From Gliomastix tumulicola (taxonomy: Eukaryota; Ascomycota; Sordariomycetes; Hypocreales; Bionectriaceae): 64,000 nucleotides of DNA. Where the stretch lies: the NCBI GenBank assembly GCA_001599755.1, contig BCHX01000001.1, positions 7,006,001 to 7,070,000 on the forward strand. The letters run 5' to 3'. Shown here piece by piece: positions 41,672 through 51,982 of this stretch. The position numbers and the translations under genes are program-made. Every line of letters starts with the position of its first letter. The first letter of the stretch is position 1. The notes under the pieces are model-generated. The model was not told the origin of the DNA. It did not search any database and worked only from the letters and a program-made list of their open reading frames with translations.

Positions 41672-43773
41672 ATGTCGAGCCGTATCAGGAGTGCGTCCGT
41701 CCCAAGCAAATTATGCTGCAACGCGGGAGGAGCTGAGCGCTAATGTGAAGCAGATTTCTTCCTGGGGCAGGCTGCCAAATCGGTAGAGGAGAGGAGGCTG
41801 GTGCGGAAGCTCGGTGAGATTGCCATACTTCGTGTATTCTTCCTACGACAGGCCTTCTAACACCACCTTCAGATTTCTTCATCATGGTTCGTTAGCCGGA
41901 AAATTAAGTCGATGAAAGGATCTCGGCTGATGAACGTAGACATATTGCTGCTTGAGCTACTTCTTCAACTTTCTTGGTACGCTCCACGTAAAGTTGCGGG
42001 AGTATTGTCTACTAACATGATCATAACAGATCGCGCTGCTTTTGCAAATGCCTATGTCAGTCTCACGGACATCATTAAATGCGGACAGCAGTGCTGACGA
42101 ATTATGGTTTCAAGGTCGCTGGTATGCGTGAAGCTCTGAAAATGACAGGCGAGGACTACTCGGCCGTTTTGGCAGTCACAACTGCAGGGTGAGGAAAGAC
42201 GGCGCCATATGATTCCTGGACAGTCTACTGACACGCTTCGTAGCATGGCTGTTGGCCAGATCCCTCATGGAATCATCATTCAGAAGATTGCACCGAGTTT
42301 CTGGTTCCCACTGATGGTCGTCATCTGGGCTGGATTGACGGTTAGACATGCATTCACTCTGGATCTGTGCTTGGACGGTAGTTGCTAACATCTGGCAGAT
42401 GGTCACTGCGGCTGTCAAAACCGTGCCTCAGCTGTGTGTTATTCGATTTCTCCTCGGTCTGTGCGAAGCCAGCACCTATGCTGGGACTATCTATATCATT
42501 GGGTCGTGGTATAAGCCGGAAGAGATCTCCAAACGCACAGCTTTGTTCACGGCTTCCGGACAGGTTGGAACCATGTTTGCTGGTCTCATGATGACGGCCA
42601 TCCACAAGGGTATGGCCGGACTAGGGAACCTCGGAGGATGGCAGTGGGTTTTCCTCATCGGTACGTGAAGTCCCTCCCTTGACCAAACGGCTCCTCCGCT
42701 GACTCGTGTGTGTCTCGCAGACGGCATTCTTACGCTCCCGATTGCGGCCTTTGGCTTCTTCTACTTCCCAGATATTCCGAGCACGTCCAAGGTCAAGTAT
42801 CTGTCTGCAGAGGAAATCGCCCTGGCAAAGTCACGACTGATTCAGATTAAGCCTGACGGGCATAATGTGAGCCCTCTCTCGTTAGCGAAGCGCCTGCTCC
42901 TCACTCCAATCTTGTAAGTCCGCCAACCCCTGTCGAGGAGCTTTCTCTGACAGACCATTAGCTGGGTCATGTTCTTCTGGTCGCCTGTTTGCGCCGCGAT
43001 CGAGGCCTTCCCCTTCCAGAACAACTTCCTTCTTTGGTTGAAGTACCACCAAGGCACCTTCTCCCAGAGCCAGATCAACACTTACCCGCTCGGGGTCCAA
43101 GCCGTCGGCATCGCGGCCAACATGCTCGCTGCGTGGCACATGGATACGACCGGCCAGAGAATGCCCATGGCTATCCTTGCCTGCATTCTGCAAGTCGTCG
43201 TTGGCGTGATGCTGCTCATCCCTTCTCTGCCGTTCGCCGGCACCTTCTTCGCTTTCTATCTCTCCGGAACTGCATACATGGTCAACCCTCTCATCTTCGG
43301 ATGGGCCAACATCATTCTGCAGCGCAGTGGCGACGATGCTGTGCGCGGCGTCACACTGTACTGCATGAATATTGGTTCGATGGTTCTGTGGACCTTTTGG
43401 GGCATTCTGTTCTACAACGGCAGTGACGCACCGTACTGGAAGAACGGCTCCATCGTTCTTATTGTCTGCAGCGCCGTGATGGGTGTATACACGCTTCTTA
43501 TGAAGAAGGTGAGTTTCAACACGTTTGGCGTCATAAACTTGTTTGAATAGGCCTTCTTTCTAACTTGGTCCGCTTTAGGTCGATAATTACACTGCTAAGA
43601 AATACCTGTCTGAGCCGGGTGACGAGGCTGGCGTCGCAGAGAAGACTACTACAATTGCGAAGCAAGACGACGATGGACTGCCAGAGATTCAGGATGGCCA
43701 AGATGGAGATGTAAGGCATTCAGACTCGCACGTTGATGCTCAGGAGACGAAGAGCTTGGACATTCGTCCATAG
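41672..43773 (+). CDS. MFS permease, anion:cation symporter family (Liz1/Dal5-like), second cluster
   Basis: Eleven exons: 41672-41690, 41754-41813, 41873-41886, 41940-41976, 42030-42055, 42115-42188, 42244-42340, 42399-42660, 42721-42913, 42962-43508 and 43579-43773, giving 507 residues. It is a paralogue of the permease at 27184: TYCCLSYFFNFLDRAAFANAY matches TYCC...FFNYLDRAVLGNAY, both encoded with a 37-base exon at the same place. Further motifs are GQIPHGIIIQK, GLCEASTYAGTIYIIGSWYK and DGILTLPIAAFGFFYFPD. The first two exons are small and the start is the weakest part of the model. The substrate is probably an organic anion; cluster context suggests an aromatic or cyclic acid. Confidence 0.82.
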
Positions 43774-44296
43774 ACTGGACCCTGGGGGACACCCATATCC
43801 CGGGAATGATTGTAGAAAGGGCGAAGTGATCATACACAACTGATTAGAGTGGAAGACCACCGATTGGCCTCACTATACTAAATAAACATTGAGTCTGATC
43901 TGGTTAACTCAGCCGCGCGCCTTCTTATTCATCATAACCGAATAGTGCCTAGTGAGAGCGATGCTGTCGGTATGGAGAACGACCCTGATCATTGGTCCCT
44001 GTTGAGATAGTGGCGTCCGGGGTTCGAACCGTCTGTCGCGCTTCAATGTCCATAATCTGGGGTCCCCGTAGTATCTCCAAGTCTTACCCCTCACCCATAT
44101 CTCGACCTGGAGATTAAGCTTGCTGATCCTTCGGAGGTAGGATTCCGCTGGGCTGGACGAAAGAGAGGCCGGGCGCTGATAAATGGTGTCATATCGCGAA
44201 CCAGAACCTCGGGACCATCCACTGGTTCTCTTCGTCTGACCTCGCTTAAGCTTGGTTTCTCGTCCCCACGTCCGCTGAAACTCTGCCTAGCCCAAG
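43774..44296. other. Intergenic region upstream of the propeller gene
   Basis: No gene. It includes GTCCGGGGTTCGAAC near 44012. TATA-like or other core elements are not clear. Confidence 0.45.
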
Positions 44297-45521
44297 ATGA
44301 AGCTGCTCCAGCAGTCTATCGCATGTGCAGCGTTCTTCACGGCTGCGCGGGCTACAAAGCACGAACTCGTCGTCGGAACATTCGTCTCCAAGAGCTTGTA
44401 TACCTTGAGCTTTGATGATGTGACGTTCGCGCTTGATCTCATATCTAACATCTCTGTCCCGGCGCCAAGTTCGTGGATTGCGTTGAGTGTGAGTTCCCTC
44501 CTCGTCACCCGAGAGCAGAGACTAACGGAAGTAGCACGACAAAAAGCATCTCTACGGCACGGACTACGAGTACACCGGCCAGTTGCAGGGTCGGACGCAG
44601 CCGCCAGTGTATCTCAGCTACACGGTCAACGACGCTACAAACATCACCTTCGACGGCTCCCTGACGGCAAAGCAAGGATGTAATGGCACCTCCATCTACC
44701 TGCTTGCCAATCACAACCCGCCATACACCGTCTATGGTGCTGATTTCTGGGGAACCCCTGCCTGCGGCACTGTCATGTCCGTAGACGAGAGTGGGGCGTT
44801 GCAGGAGGTCATCCAGGACTTTGAGTACCTGGACGAAAAGTCAAGCATCCACGGCTTGGCGATGAGTCCTGACTCGGATATTCTCTACTCTGCTGACACT
44901 TACGGCAATAATGTCTGGACTCATGCGGTCTCCAAGACTACGGGTCTTGTTGGGGATGTGCTGGATAAGACTGTTGGTCCGTCCCCGGGCTCTAATCCCC
45001 GTCACGTCTCCCTGCACCCGTCAGGCAAAGCACTCTACGCCGTCACGGAAGGTTCCAGCCAGGTTGTATGGTACAAGATCGACGGCGGCATTCCTACTCA
45101 GCAAGAGCCCGTCTACCCTCTCCTCCCTGCCAACTCAAACAGCTCCATGTACTGGGGTGACGCGGTCATTGTAACTCCGAGCGGACGGTACCTGTGGGCT
45201 ACAACGCGAGCGAGAGACAGTGATGATCAGGGCTATATATCGGCTTTCTCACTGGCTGACAACGGCGATATCAAGAAGCAGCTTCTCCTCGTTCCTACCT
45301 CGTCGAGCGGAGGCGTGGCCAATGCCGTGACGCCGAGTGACTTCGACGACAGGTTCGTGGCCATCACGGATAATTCAGAGGGCTTCGTGGAGATCTGGGC
45401 GCTGGAGAATGAAGGAAAGAAGTGTCCGTCGGCGAGGCCGGTGGCCAGGATTGATCTGGCGGATCCGGGGAACGAGAGATACAAATCTGGATGCTGTGCA
45501 AATGTTGTTTGGCTGTCTTAG
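44297..45521 (+). CDS. Seven-bladed propeller, carboxy-cis,cis-muconate cyclase-like, with signal peptide
   Basis: Exons 44297-44488 and 44535-45521 (GTGAGT...CTAAC...GTAG, phase 0) give 392 residues. Residues 1-20 look like a signal peptide (MKLLQQSIACAAFFTAARA). The propeller shows SSIHGLAMSPDSDILYSADTYGN, NPRHVSLHPSGKALYAVTEGS, WGDAVIVTPSGRYLWATTRAR and GFVEIWAL, as in the fungal 3-carboxy-cis,cis-muconate lactonizing enzyme/6-phosphogluconolactonase superfamily. Fungal CMLE acts in the beta-ketoadipate route in the cytosol; the signal peptide here suggests a related secreted lactonase instead. Neighbours are a CMD-like protein and a cyclase-family hydrolase, fitting cyclic-compound breakdown. 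Confidence 0.8.
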
Positions 45522-45636
45522 TTCTATGAGACCTCATTGGGGACTGGAAATGAATTGCCACCCACATTCTTAGTATTTGAACCATTCTCAGACATATCTA
45601 CATATCTTCAAGCCGTCTCTAAGGGAGCCGACGCTT

Positions 45637-46407
45637 CTATGCACTCCCAGGCAGCGTGGGAATGGGCGCCCGTCCTCCGCGCTGCTTGATACCCAACAGG
45701 TCGACGATTCCAAGACACAGATCCTGCAGTTCGACCAGGTCCTCCCTCGTCGCACCGTTCCACAGCATTCCCTTCATGTGATGCTGCAGCTGGTTCTGGC
45801 AATCGAGGCCGTAGAGTGCTGAGACCATGGCATATCCCGTCGTGAGATCATCCAGCACTCCGTCAAAGGAGAACACGTGGGCATACAGGACGTCTGTACT
45901 AGTCAGTACTGTGAATATATTTGGATATACTTGTGACTCACCTCTCACGACGAAGGCGTAGTCTGGACTTGCCCGGACCGACGCATTGGGATCGAAATTC
46001 GGGTTCCGCGCGTAGATGTTTGTCCAGAACTTCCTGCCGCGCTCCCTCGCGGTCTGCTCTGACTCAAGCGACCTCGGAGCCTCGCGCGTGTCTAGTAAAT
46101 GCTCAGGCGTGCATGTGGAAAGCACACGCATCGAGTTGCCCGTGCGTGCGGCCCCGACAATGCCCGTCGACTTGATCAGGCCCTCCCGGAGACGGGTAAG
46201 CGAGTCTCGTCGCGCCTCATCGGATGGCAAGCTCGCGAGTACATGCTCATTGAAGTGAGCGTAGACTTGGGGGATGATGTCGGGGTAGTTGAGGGCCGAG
46301 AGCGTGATCACAACGCACATATACCAGCGGATGCGCGTGTTGAGGTCTTTGATGCCCAGGGAGGGGTCGAACAAGGACGCGGGGAGTGTGGGCGTTTCGG
46401 AGCTCAT
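45637..46407 (-). CDS. Carboxymuconolactone decarboxylase-like (AhpD fold) protein
   Basis: Exons 45942-46407 and 45637-45893, separated by a 48-base intron (GTGAGT...TACTGAC...TACAG), give 240 residues. The intron is in frame without stops, so the unspliced frame also reads through; the splice signals are good enough to prefer removal. The helical core (RIRWYMCVVITLSALNYPDIIPQVYAHF; then FDGVLDDLTTGYAMVSALYGLDCQNQLQHHMKGMLWNGATREDLVEL) fits the CMD/AhpD fold. The CxxC redox pair of AhpD is absent, so peroxidase activity is unlikely. The role in the cluster is unknown. Confidence 0.72.
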   Translation of the reverse strand: MSSETPTLPASLFDPSLGIKDLNTRIRWYMCVVITLSALNYPDIIPQVYAHFNEHVLASLPSDEARRDSLTRLREGLIKSTGIVGAARTGNSMRVLSTCTPEHLLDTREAPRSLESEQTARERGRKFWTNIYARNPNFDPNASVRASPDYAFVVRGESQVYPNIFTVLTSTDVLYAHVFSFDGVLDDLTTGYAMVSALYGLDCQNQLQHHMKGMLWNGATREDLVELQDLCLGIVDLLGIKQRGGRAPIPTLPGSA

Positions 46408-46708
46408 GATGACTCATCTGGCTCTTGGCAACCAGGAAGGACGTGAACACACTATGCTTTCATTTGAAGAAGACGGTCAAGCGCAGGTAAAAGGTGATGA
46501 GGCGTCTCCATAAGCCGCGACGCCACTGGAAATGTACCGGAGGTCGGTGTCCGGGCAGTTGTTCTCCATTTTCGCCGCCACACATTAGTGGTGGGTGGCA
46601 GACTCCTACGTGCTGGAGGGCATCAGATTCCGGATGCATCAACGAAAGCGATCACTGAGCAATATGGCGCCGATTTATTCTAGGACCAGTCTTCTCATTT
46701 ATGGCTAT

Positions 46709-47878
46709 CTAGAATATGGCAAGGGCATTCGGGGGGGATGCCACAGCCCCAGCGTAGTTCAGCGGCGCTGAAGTGAAGAAAAACGACCACCGCTTCTGCG
46801 CCTTGCACAGTTCAGCCAGACCTTCTAAATCAAATAGCTCACCGAGGGGGGTGCCCCATCCAGCGAGCGCGATAGGATGCAGATGCCACTGCGGATCAGT
46901 CGGTGCTGGTACTCTTTGTTAGCCTGTCGCTCATACCGTAGAGGAGAACGATGCACCTACGCCTCACTTCAAAGCCTGGCGAGTCACTGACCAGGGCGGC
47001 AAACTGCCTCTCCCACAGCCATTTCGTGGTCTCGCGGCTTTGTGCCAGTCCACACCATTCCCTGACACTGGAAATCTCCTTCTTCCGCTCCTCGCTCGCG
47101 GCTTGGTAGGCTTTGACGTATCCAGTGCGGAGGAAGAGGACGTCGCCGGTCTGAAACGTGACGCCTTGCTCGGCCGCGACGGCCTTGACATCGTCGATTG
47201 TGATGCCGTGTGGCGCGAAGTGAGATACAGAGATACCTTGTCTCTCTGCATATGAAGCGTAGTCGATGAGGATGCCGCGACCGGCGAGGCCCTTGTTCGA
47301 CCATGGCTGGAGGCTGTTCACGTTGGACTCCTTGGCGTGGATGCTATCCTGCGTCACGCTGTAGAGGGTCAGTAACCGCTATCTATAGGAGGGAGAATGG
47401 ACGCACCCGTTGTAGAATTTCTTTTCTTTCTGGTAGGCAAAGTGGCGGAGGCTGTCCCATTGGGAGCTCCCCTGCGTGTTGAAGGAGATCTTGCCACCTA
47501 TCAGCCCATGGTACGTAGTTGAGGTGAAACCCTTCACTTACAACATCATCGTTGATCGTCAACGGTGCTTTGTCGATTATTTCATGCTTGAATCCGGCGC
47601 GGCCCAGCAGCGGAGGACTGAAAAAGTCGAGGGTCAAGCTGCCTCGTTCTTAGCACCCATGCTCCCTTTCGACGAGAAATAGATACGTACTCAAGACCGA
47701 CTCGCTGGCCCGTTTGGATCTCATTCTTGGCCGCCTGCAGGACTAATTTGTCCGTGAGATAGTTGAGAGATCCAAGAGCCGGGTCTTCGCCTTCCTCTCC
47801 CCAGAGACCCCACGCCGAGTTGGGAGGGTCGTCGGGTCCCAAGGGGAGCTCGTCGAAGGAGGGAATCTTTTTGGACAT
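46709..47878 (-). CDS. Cyclase-family (kynurenine formamidase-like) hydrolase
   Basis: Five exons: 47691-47878, 47542-47638, 47407-47489, 46961-47358 and 46709-46911, giving 322 residues. Key segments are WGLWGEEGEDPALGSLNYL, GLDLTLDFFSPPLLGR, ISFNTQGSSQWDSLRHFAYQ (metal-site region of the fold), GRGILIDYASYAERQGI, FQTGDVLFLRTGY and the final WGTPLGELFDLEGLAELCK...APLNYAGAVASPPNALAIF. The family (PF04199) hydrolyses cyclic or formyl amides and lactones using a metal. The last intron (GTAGGT...AAGAG) is required to reach the conserved C-terminus; its exact borders are the least certain point. Confidence 0.8.
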
Positions 47879-48227
47879 TGTAGTGGAGTGTGATCTCGAC
47901 GATTGCGACCAATATTCTCACCTGAAATCTCTGCATCAATGGAAGTCGCCGGACCGCGTCCAGTGAGCTTGATATGGGCAGATGTCGAGGGGCGTTGGCT
48001 ACCCCTCAGGACACCAATGTCCGGTCCGGACCTACTGACTGGGAATGCACGGAAACATGATGGCGGATAAAGACACACCCGCGTAGCACATTTGGAACGG
48101 ATGTCCTTCAGCAGCTTTGCTCTTGGCTCTATTTATTCTCCGTCATTCAAAAAACTTCGATAGTCTAAGATACGAAGGCCTAGCTACTCTGGAACGACCT
48201 GACTCAGACATCCTTCCTCTGCAAACC
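47879..48227. promoter_or_regulatory. Divergent promoter of cyclase-family gene and dimeric-barrel gene
   Basis: It holds AATGTCCGGTCCGGACC at 48016-48032. The last ten bases, GGTCCGGACC, are a perfect palindrome, and the TGTCCGG core recurs in other promoters of this cluster. Confidence 0.55.
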
Positions 48228-48893
48228 ATGGCTGTCCCAGGAGTACTGATGCGGCTTGTCCAAGTCAAGGGCAAAGACGTCGACGAGTCCATCACCTCTC
48301 CTCCCACTGTCGCCGCCAACGCAGAAGCCGTTTACAAGCTCACGGCGAATGACGACGGTACCCCCTCGCTCAACACCCTGTACTTCTTGAGCGACATCAC
48401 ACCTCTCATTACGTCCTCGACCGGATATGATGCAGATGTCAAACGGGTGGGAGAGTCGGCCGATGTGACTTGGGTCGTCTGCACCTTCATCAATGGTCGT
48501 GACGAGGGCACACCGAAGGGGGAACCTCTGTCTGCTCCCCTGACCGAGCCACAAGTCCTCCCCAAGCCCCCGAGCCCTGGCTCAGTCGTCGTCATCAACG
48601 GGTCGACACCCCGGCCAGACAAGGAGCAGGACTACCACGACTGGTACGACCAAGAGCACGGCGGAAAGCTGACGCTCGTCCCCGGGTGGAACAACTCGAG
48701 GAGGTACGCCCTGGCCAAGGTGTACGGCGAGGTTGAGACGGCAGGCTTCTACGGCTTCAACTACTACGACGCGGAGAATGGGCTTGGAGGGCCGGAGTGG
48801 AAGGCCGGCGTCACGGAGTGGACGATGAGGATTAGGAGCAATGCGGCCAAGCCTAATATCCGACGGGTCTGGAAGGTTGTGTCTACTAGCTGA
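48228..48893 (+). CDS. Dimeric alpha/beta-barrel (EthD-like) protein
   Basis: An intronless gene. I use the ATG at 48228 (ACCATGGCT) rather than the upstream one, whose extension looks like leader. It has 221 residues. The second half has the hallmark YHDWYDQEHGGKLTLVPGWNNSRRY (EthD-type D-W...EH...PG...RRY). The first half (LNTLYFLSDITPLI) looks like a second, degenerate barrel half. Related proteins bind small aromatic or quinone ligands or assist oxygenases. Divergent from the cyclase-family hydrolase. Confidence 0.72.
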   Translation: MAVPGVLMRLVQVKGKDVDESITSPPTVAANAEAVYKLTANDDGTPSLNTLYFLSDITPLITSSTGYDADVKRVGESADVTWVVCTFINGRDEGTPKGEPLSAPLTEPQVLPKPPSPGSVVVINGSTPRPDKEQDYHDWYDQEHGGKLTLVPGWNNSRRYALAKVYGEVETAGFYGFNYYDAENGLGGPEWKAGVTEWTMRIRSNAAKPNIRRVWKVVSTS

Positions 48894-48919
48894 GCATTTC
48901 AAAGACTTGATCTATGCCC

Positions 48920-51512
48920 TCACGGCGCGAATAATCCGTACAAGTAGTTCTGTGACATGTTGGACTCCTCGTCCGTCAGGAAACCAGGCACCGATGGCGT
49001 GAGATTGTCGAACCCGAAATCAAGCTGGTCCATCGCCATCGAATAATCCCCCAGCGAACCGTCATCCCTCGTCGGCATGAACACCATGGACGGCGTCGAT
49101 CCTTCGTGAACGGACCCTCCCTCGGACAGTGGCAGGTGGGAGAAGAGGCTCCTGTCCAGATCTCCAAATGAAAATGTGTGATCTTCGGTGTTCTCCATCT
49201 CCTTCTGCCTCACTGTCTGGTAGAACTCCTGCACCATGTCGCGGAGTATGGCCATCGGACGCTGCAGACCGAAATGGCAGCCTTCTGACAGCTCGCCGAG
49301 GCAATTCCACAGGAACGAGATGGTCTCAATAAAGTGACCGCGATCGTGACGCTCCTGGCGCAGAATGACGGCAGCTGCAGAGTAGCAAGCGTACGAGATG
49401 ATGTAGGGAGCGGTGCGGAGAGTAAATGCGTTTCGATAGGCCTCTACGTATTTGCTGATCATGAGGGCGCTGGCGATGCATGACTCTTCGCTGCGGCGCT
49501 TCATCTCGGGGTCTGAGTGTCGTCGTAGGTGTCCTTCTTCCATAAATGCGCGATGGAGAAGAATGTGCAGGGTATGGAACATGGCGCTAGTACAGTCAGT
49601 GAGATGTCGTTTAGAGGAATAGAGATAACACTTACAAAGGCGTAATCTGGTGAGGTGGAGGAGTGGGTGAAGTCTCGGGATCAAAGACGAGATGTTTAGG
49701 TAAGCCGCTTGACCACTTCTGTAGCTGTCTCTCGATGGATGCCTTCTTATCCAGCACATAGCGGTTGTCGTACTTCATGGCCTGTATTCCGTAGAGATCG
49801 CAGACCTGTGTCGCGATTTGCATGATACGGATCAAGCTGATGAACGTCGACAGCGTGTGCGATGACCGGGGCTCGTAGGGACTCGGTCTGGTGCTCCCCA
49901 TCGGATCTACGTACGGCCGCCACTCATCCATCTCCTCGAAGGTGTCGAGGAATCTGAGCGGCACCCTTGCCTCTTGCGTGGCGAACATGCACGGCCGGCC
50001 GAGGTAGAGAGACTGGGTGACATCTGTGACGTAGGCGCCCCAGTACAGCCTCTTGCGCATCTCCTGCTCCATGTCACGGTGCAACTGATTTGAGCCTGAC
50101 TTGGATTGAGACTGGGATTTGGACGTCTCTTCATAGTCCGGAGCAAGCATGAGATGGCAGCCGAGGTCGATGATCATCCGGTAGGCCATGCCGGACAATA
50201 CCCAGCCTTCGTTGATCTTGCCCCTTGCCATGAGCGAGGTGCTGGTGAGGAGTAGTGCCGAGGCGGTAGGGATGCTAGGCTGGCCGAGCTCTTCTACCAG
50301 AAGATGCCGGAAGCGATCATAAAAATGGCTGCCTTTCTCCTTTGGCCCATCCTGGGATCGAAAGCAAGCCCGGTCACTGTAGAGCGAGTTGCTGTAGAAT
50401 ATGGCGTTCAACAGTAGCTTATTCACCCACGGCCCGCCCCCGTTTGCTATGCAGCCCATTATTGCAGGTCTATATAGCGTAAGGCGGGTTGAGTCCTGCC
50501 GGCTGAAATGAATATCGAGCAGGTGCTTCGCCAACTCAGGGTCGCATCCGTCCAGATCAAGGGTCTGCTGCTGAGGCTGGCGGAAGATGGCACTCTCGCG
50601 TTGTCGCTGAAGGGCAGCATTGCTGATGAGCCGCGCTTTTGTAGCGGAGATGACAGCTTCTCCCCTCCGGCAGACCTTGGATATGTTCTCTTTGTGCTGG
50701 GCTCGGAGTGTTGGGTTGATGATGCCTGCCAGTCCGTGGACGGAAGACACACGCCCGTCTTCATGGAATACACCCGCAACACGGGCCTCACACGGTGACA
50801 GTTCTGTGCCGGGGAACTCCTCATTTGGGTTCTCAGTGGTATCCCCAATGTCCTGAGCACCAAGATCATCACTCGGGTCGAGCGCGACGGATGACGGGGC
50901 TGGGACTGGCGTTGCTTGGGTATGGCTTTGAGGAGGCGTCGGGTTGAGCTCATATGAAGCAGTGTACGTGCTGTTGCTGTCCTGCTCCGCCTCGATGTTG
51001 TTGTACATGTAGTGATTATTCGGTGTCTGTTTATGCTGGACGTCGTGTCGGTTCGTATCCGTAGATGCACTTGGTGACGGCAGCGGTGCGGCATCGGCGG
51101 CGCAGAGTATCGTCCTGCTCAGCGCGTTCCCCGGCGTATCAGGAACCGCCAGTGAGTCTTGAAGAAGATGATTGTCTCCGGGGTCCTCTGCCTCCGCGAC
51201 CTCTTGACTCTCGAACGGCGTGAGCACAACCCCGGACGCCTTCATGTGCTCCAGCATCGCCGACACGGTGGCCTCGAGGCTCTCCATCCGCGCGCGGGAC
51301 GGCCGCGGCTGGCGTCTCGCGTCGTGAGGATACGAGCACTCCAGGCTGCTGTTCAAGCACTCCTCGCACTGCGGCCGTCCGCCGTCGCACTTGATCTTCT
51401 TCTGTCGGCACGGTGAGCACGTCTTGCACGTCGTCGTCCCGCCTGTCGTGCTCCGCGCCGGCCGGACGACGCCGCCAGACGGTGTTGCCTTGGAGGGACC
51501 TCTTCGCGCCAT
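48920..51512 (-). CDS. Zn(II)2Cys6 transcription factor, second-cluster regulator candidate
   Basis: Exons 49636-51512 and 48920-49586 (GTAAGT...CTGAC...CTAG) give 847 residues from ATG 51512 (context GCCATGGCG); a longer frame upstream begins with TTG. The zinc cluster is near residues 27-54 (CKTCSPCRQKKIKC, CEECLNSSLEC). A long Ser/Thr/Pro-rich linker follows, then the fungal regulator middle homology (ELAKHLLDIHFSRQDSTRLTLYRPAIMGCI, LLTSTSLMARGKINEGWVLSGMAYRMIIDLGCHL, RKRLYWGAYVTDVTQSLYLGRP). The C-terminus is acidic with YLYGLFAP. It is divergent from the monooxygenase at 51983; four CCGGA-type sites lie between. Confidence 0.88.
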
Positions 51513-51982
51513 GGCCGTCCGTCGTACGATTTTCTGGATGGATGATGCGTTTGTGGTGTGTTCGGGGGAGAGAGATTGTGGCGAGAGCTGTGAAGAGCCT
51601 GCAGGCTTTCGTCGGCCGGTGTGGATGACTCGGACTGGCTGACGTTCCCGGTCCCTGCAGGGAGGACAGTTGGGGACTCGCGAAGTGGCCAATCAACGGG
51701 AGCGAATTCCCCAATAGCCCTGGTTCTTCACTTTCCCCTCAGTGGGGATGTGCGGGGAGACGAAGCTGGGCTAGTGGTCGTAGTTCCGGACATTGAAATC
51801 CGGACGTGCAGACGAGCGAGTCATGCCTCTGATACCACCGGATGTGACATGTCCGGATGTACAGTGGCACGGATCGAAAAACACACCTTAAAGAGAAGAA
51901 ACAGTCCATGTGATGTGTTCCTGCCAGCCAAGCCTGATCTATCCGTCAGCAAAGCCCCCTAGCGTCGTCTTTAGCAGCAGCC
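51513..51982. promoter_or_regulatory. Divergent regulator-monooxygenase promoter with clustered CCGGA(C/T) sites
   Basis: Four related sites: TTCCGGACATT (51784-51794), ATCCGGACGT (51798-51807), CCGGATGTGA (51838-51847) and ACATGTCCGGATGT (51847-51860). Each contains CCGGA, the kind of CGG half-site bound by binuclear zinc proteins, and they lie 120-200 bases upstream of the monooxygenase ATG. Confidence 0.6.

Noticed and set aside
44005..44045. Possible tRNA T-loop (GGGTTCGAACC)
   Set aside because: No flanking 5-base T stem, anticodon arm or acceptor stem could be paired on either strand.
45894..45941. Reading the CMD-like gene as one exon
   Set aside because: The frame is open, but donor, branch point and acceptor are all good and the inserted 16 residues interrupt the helix pattern.
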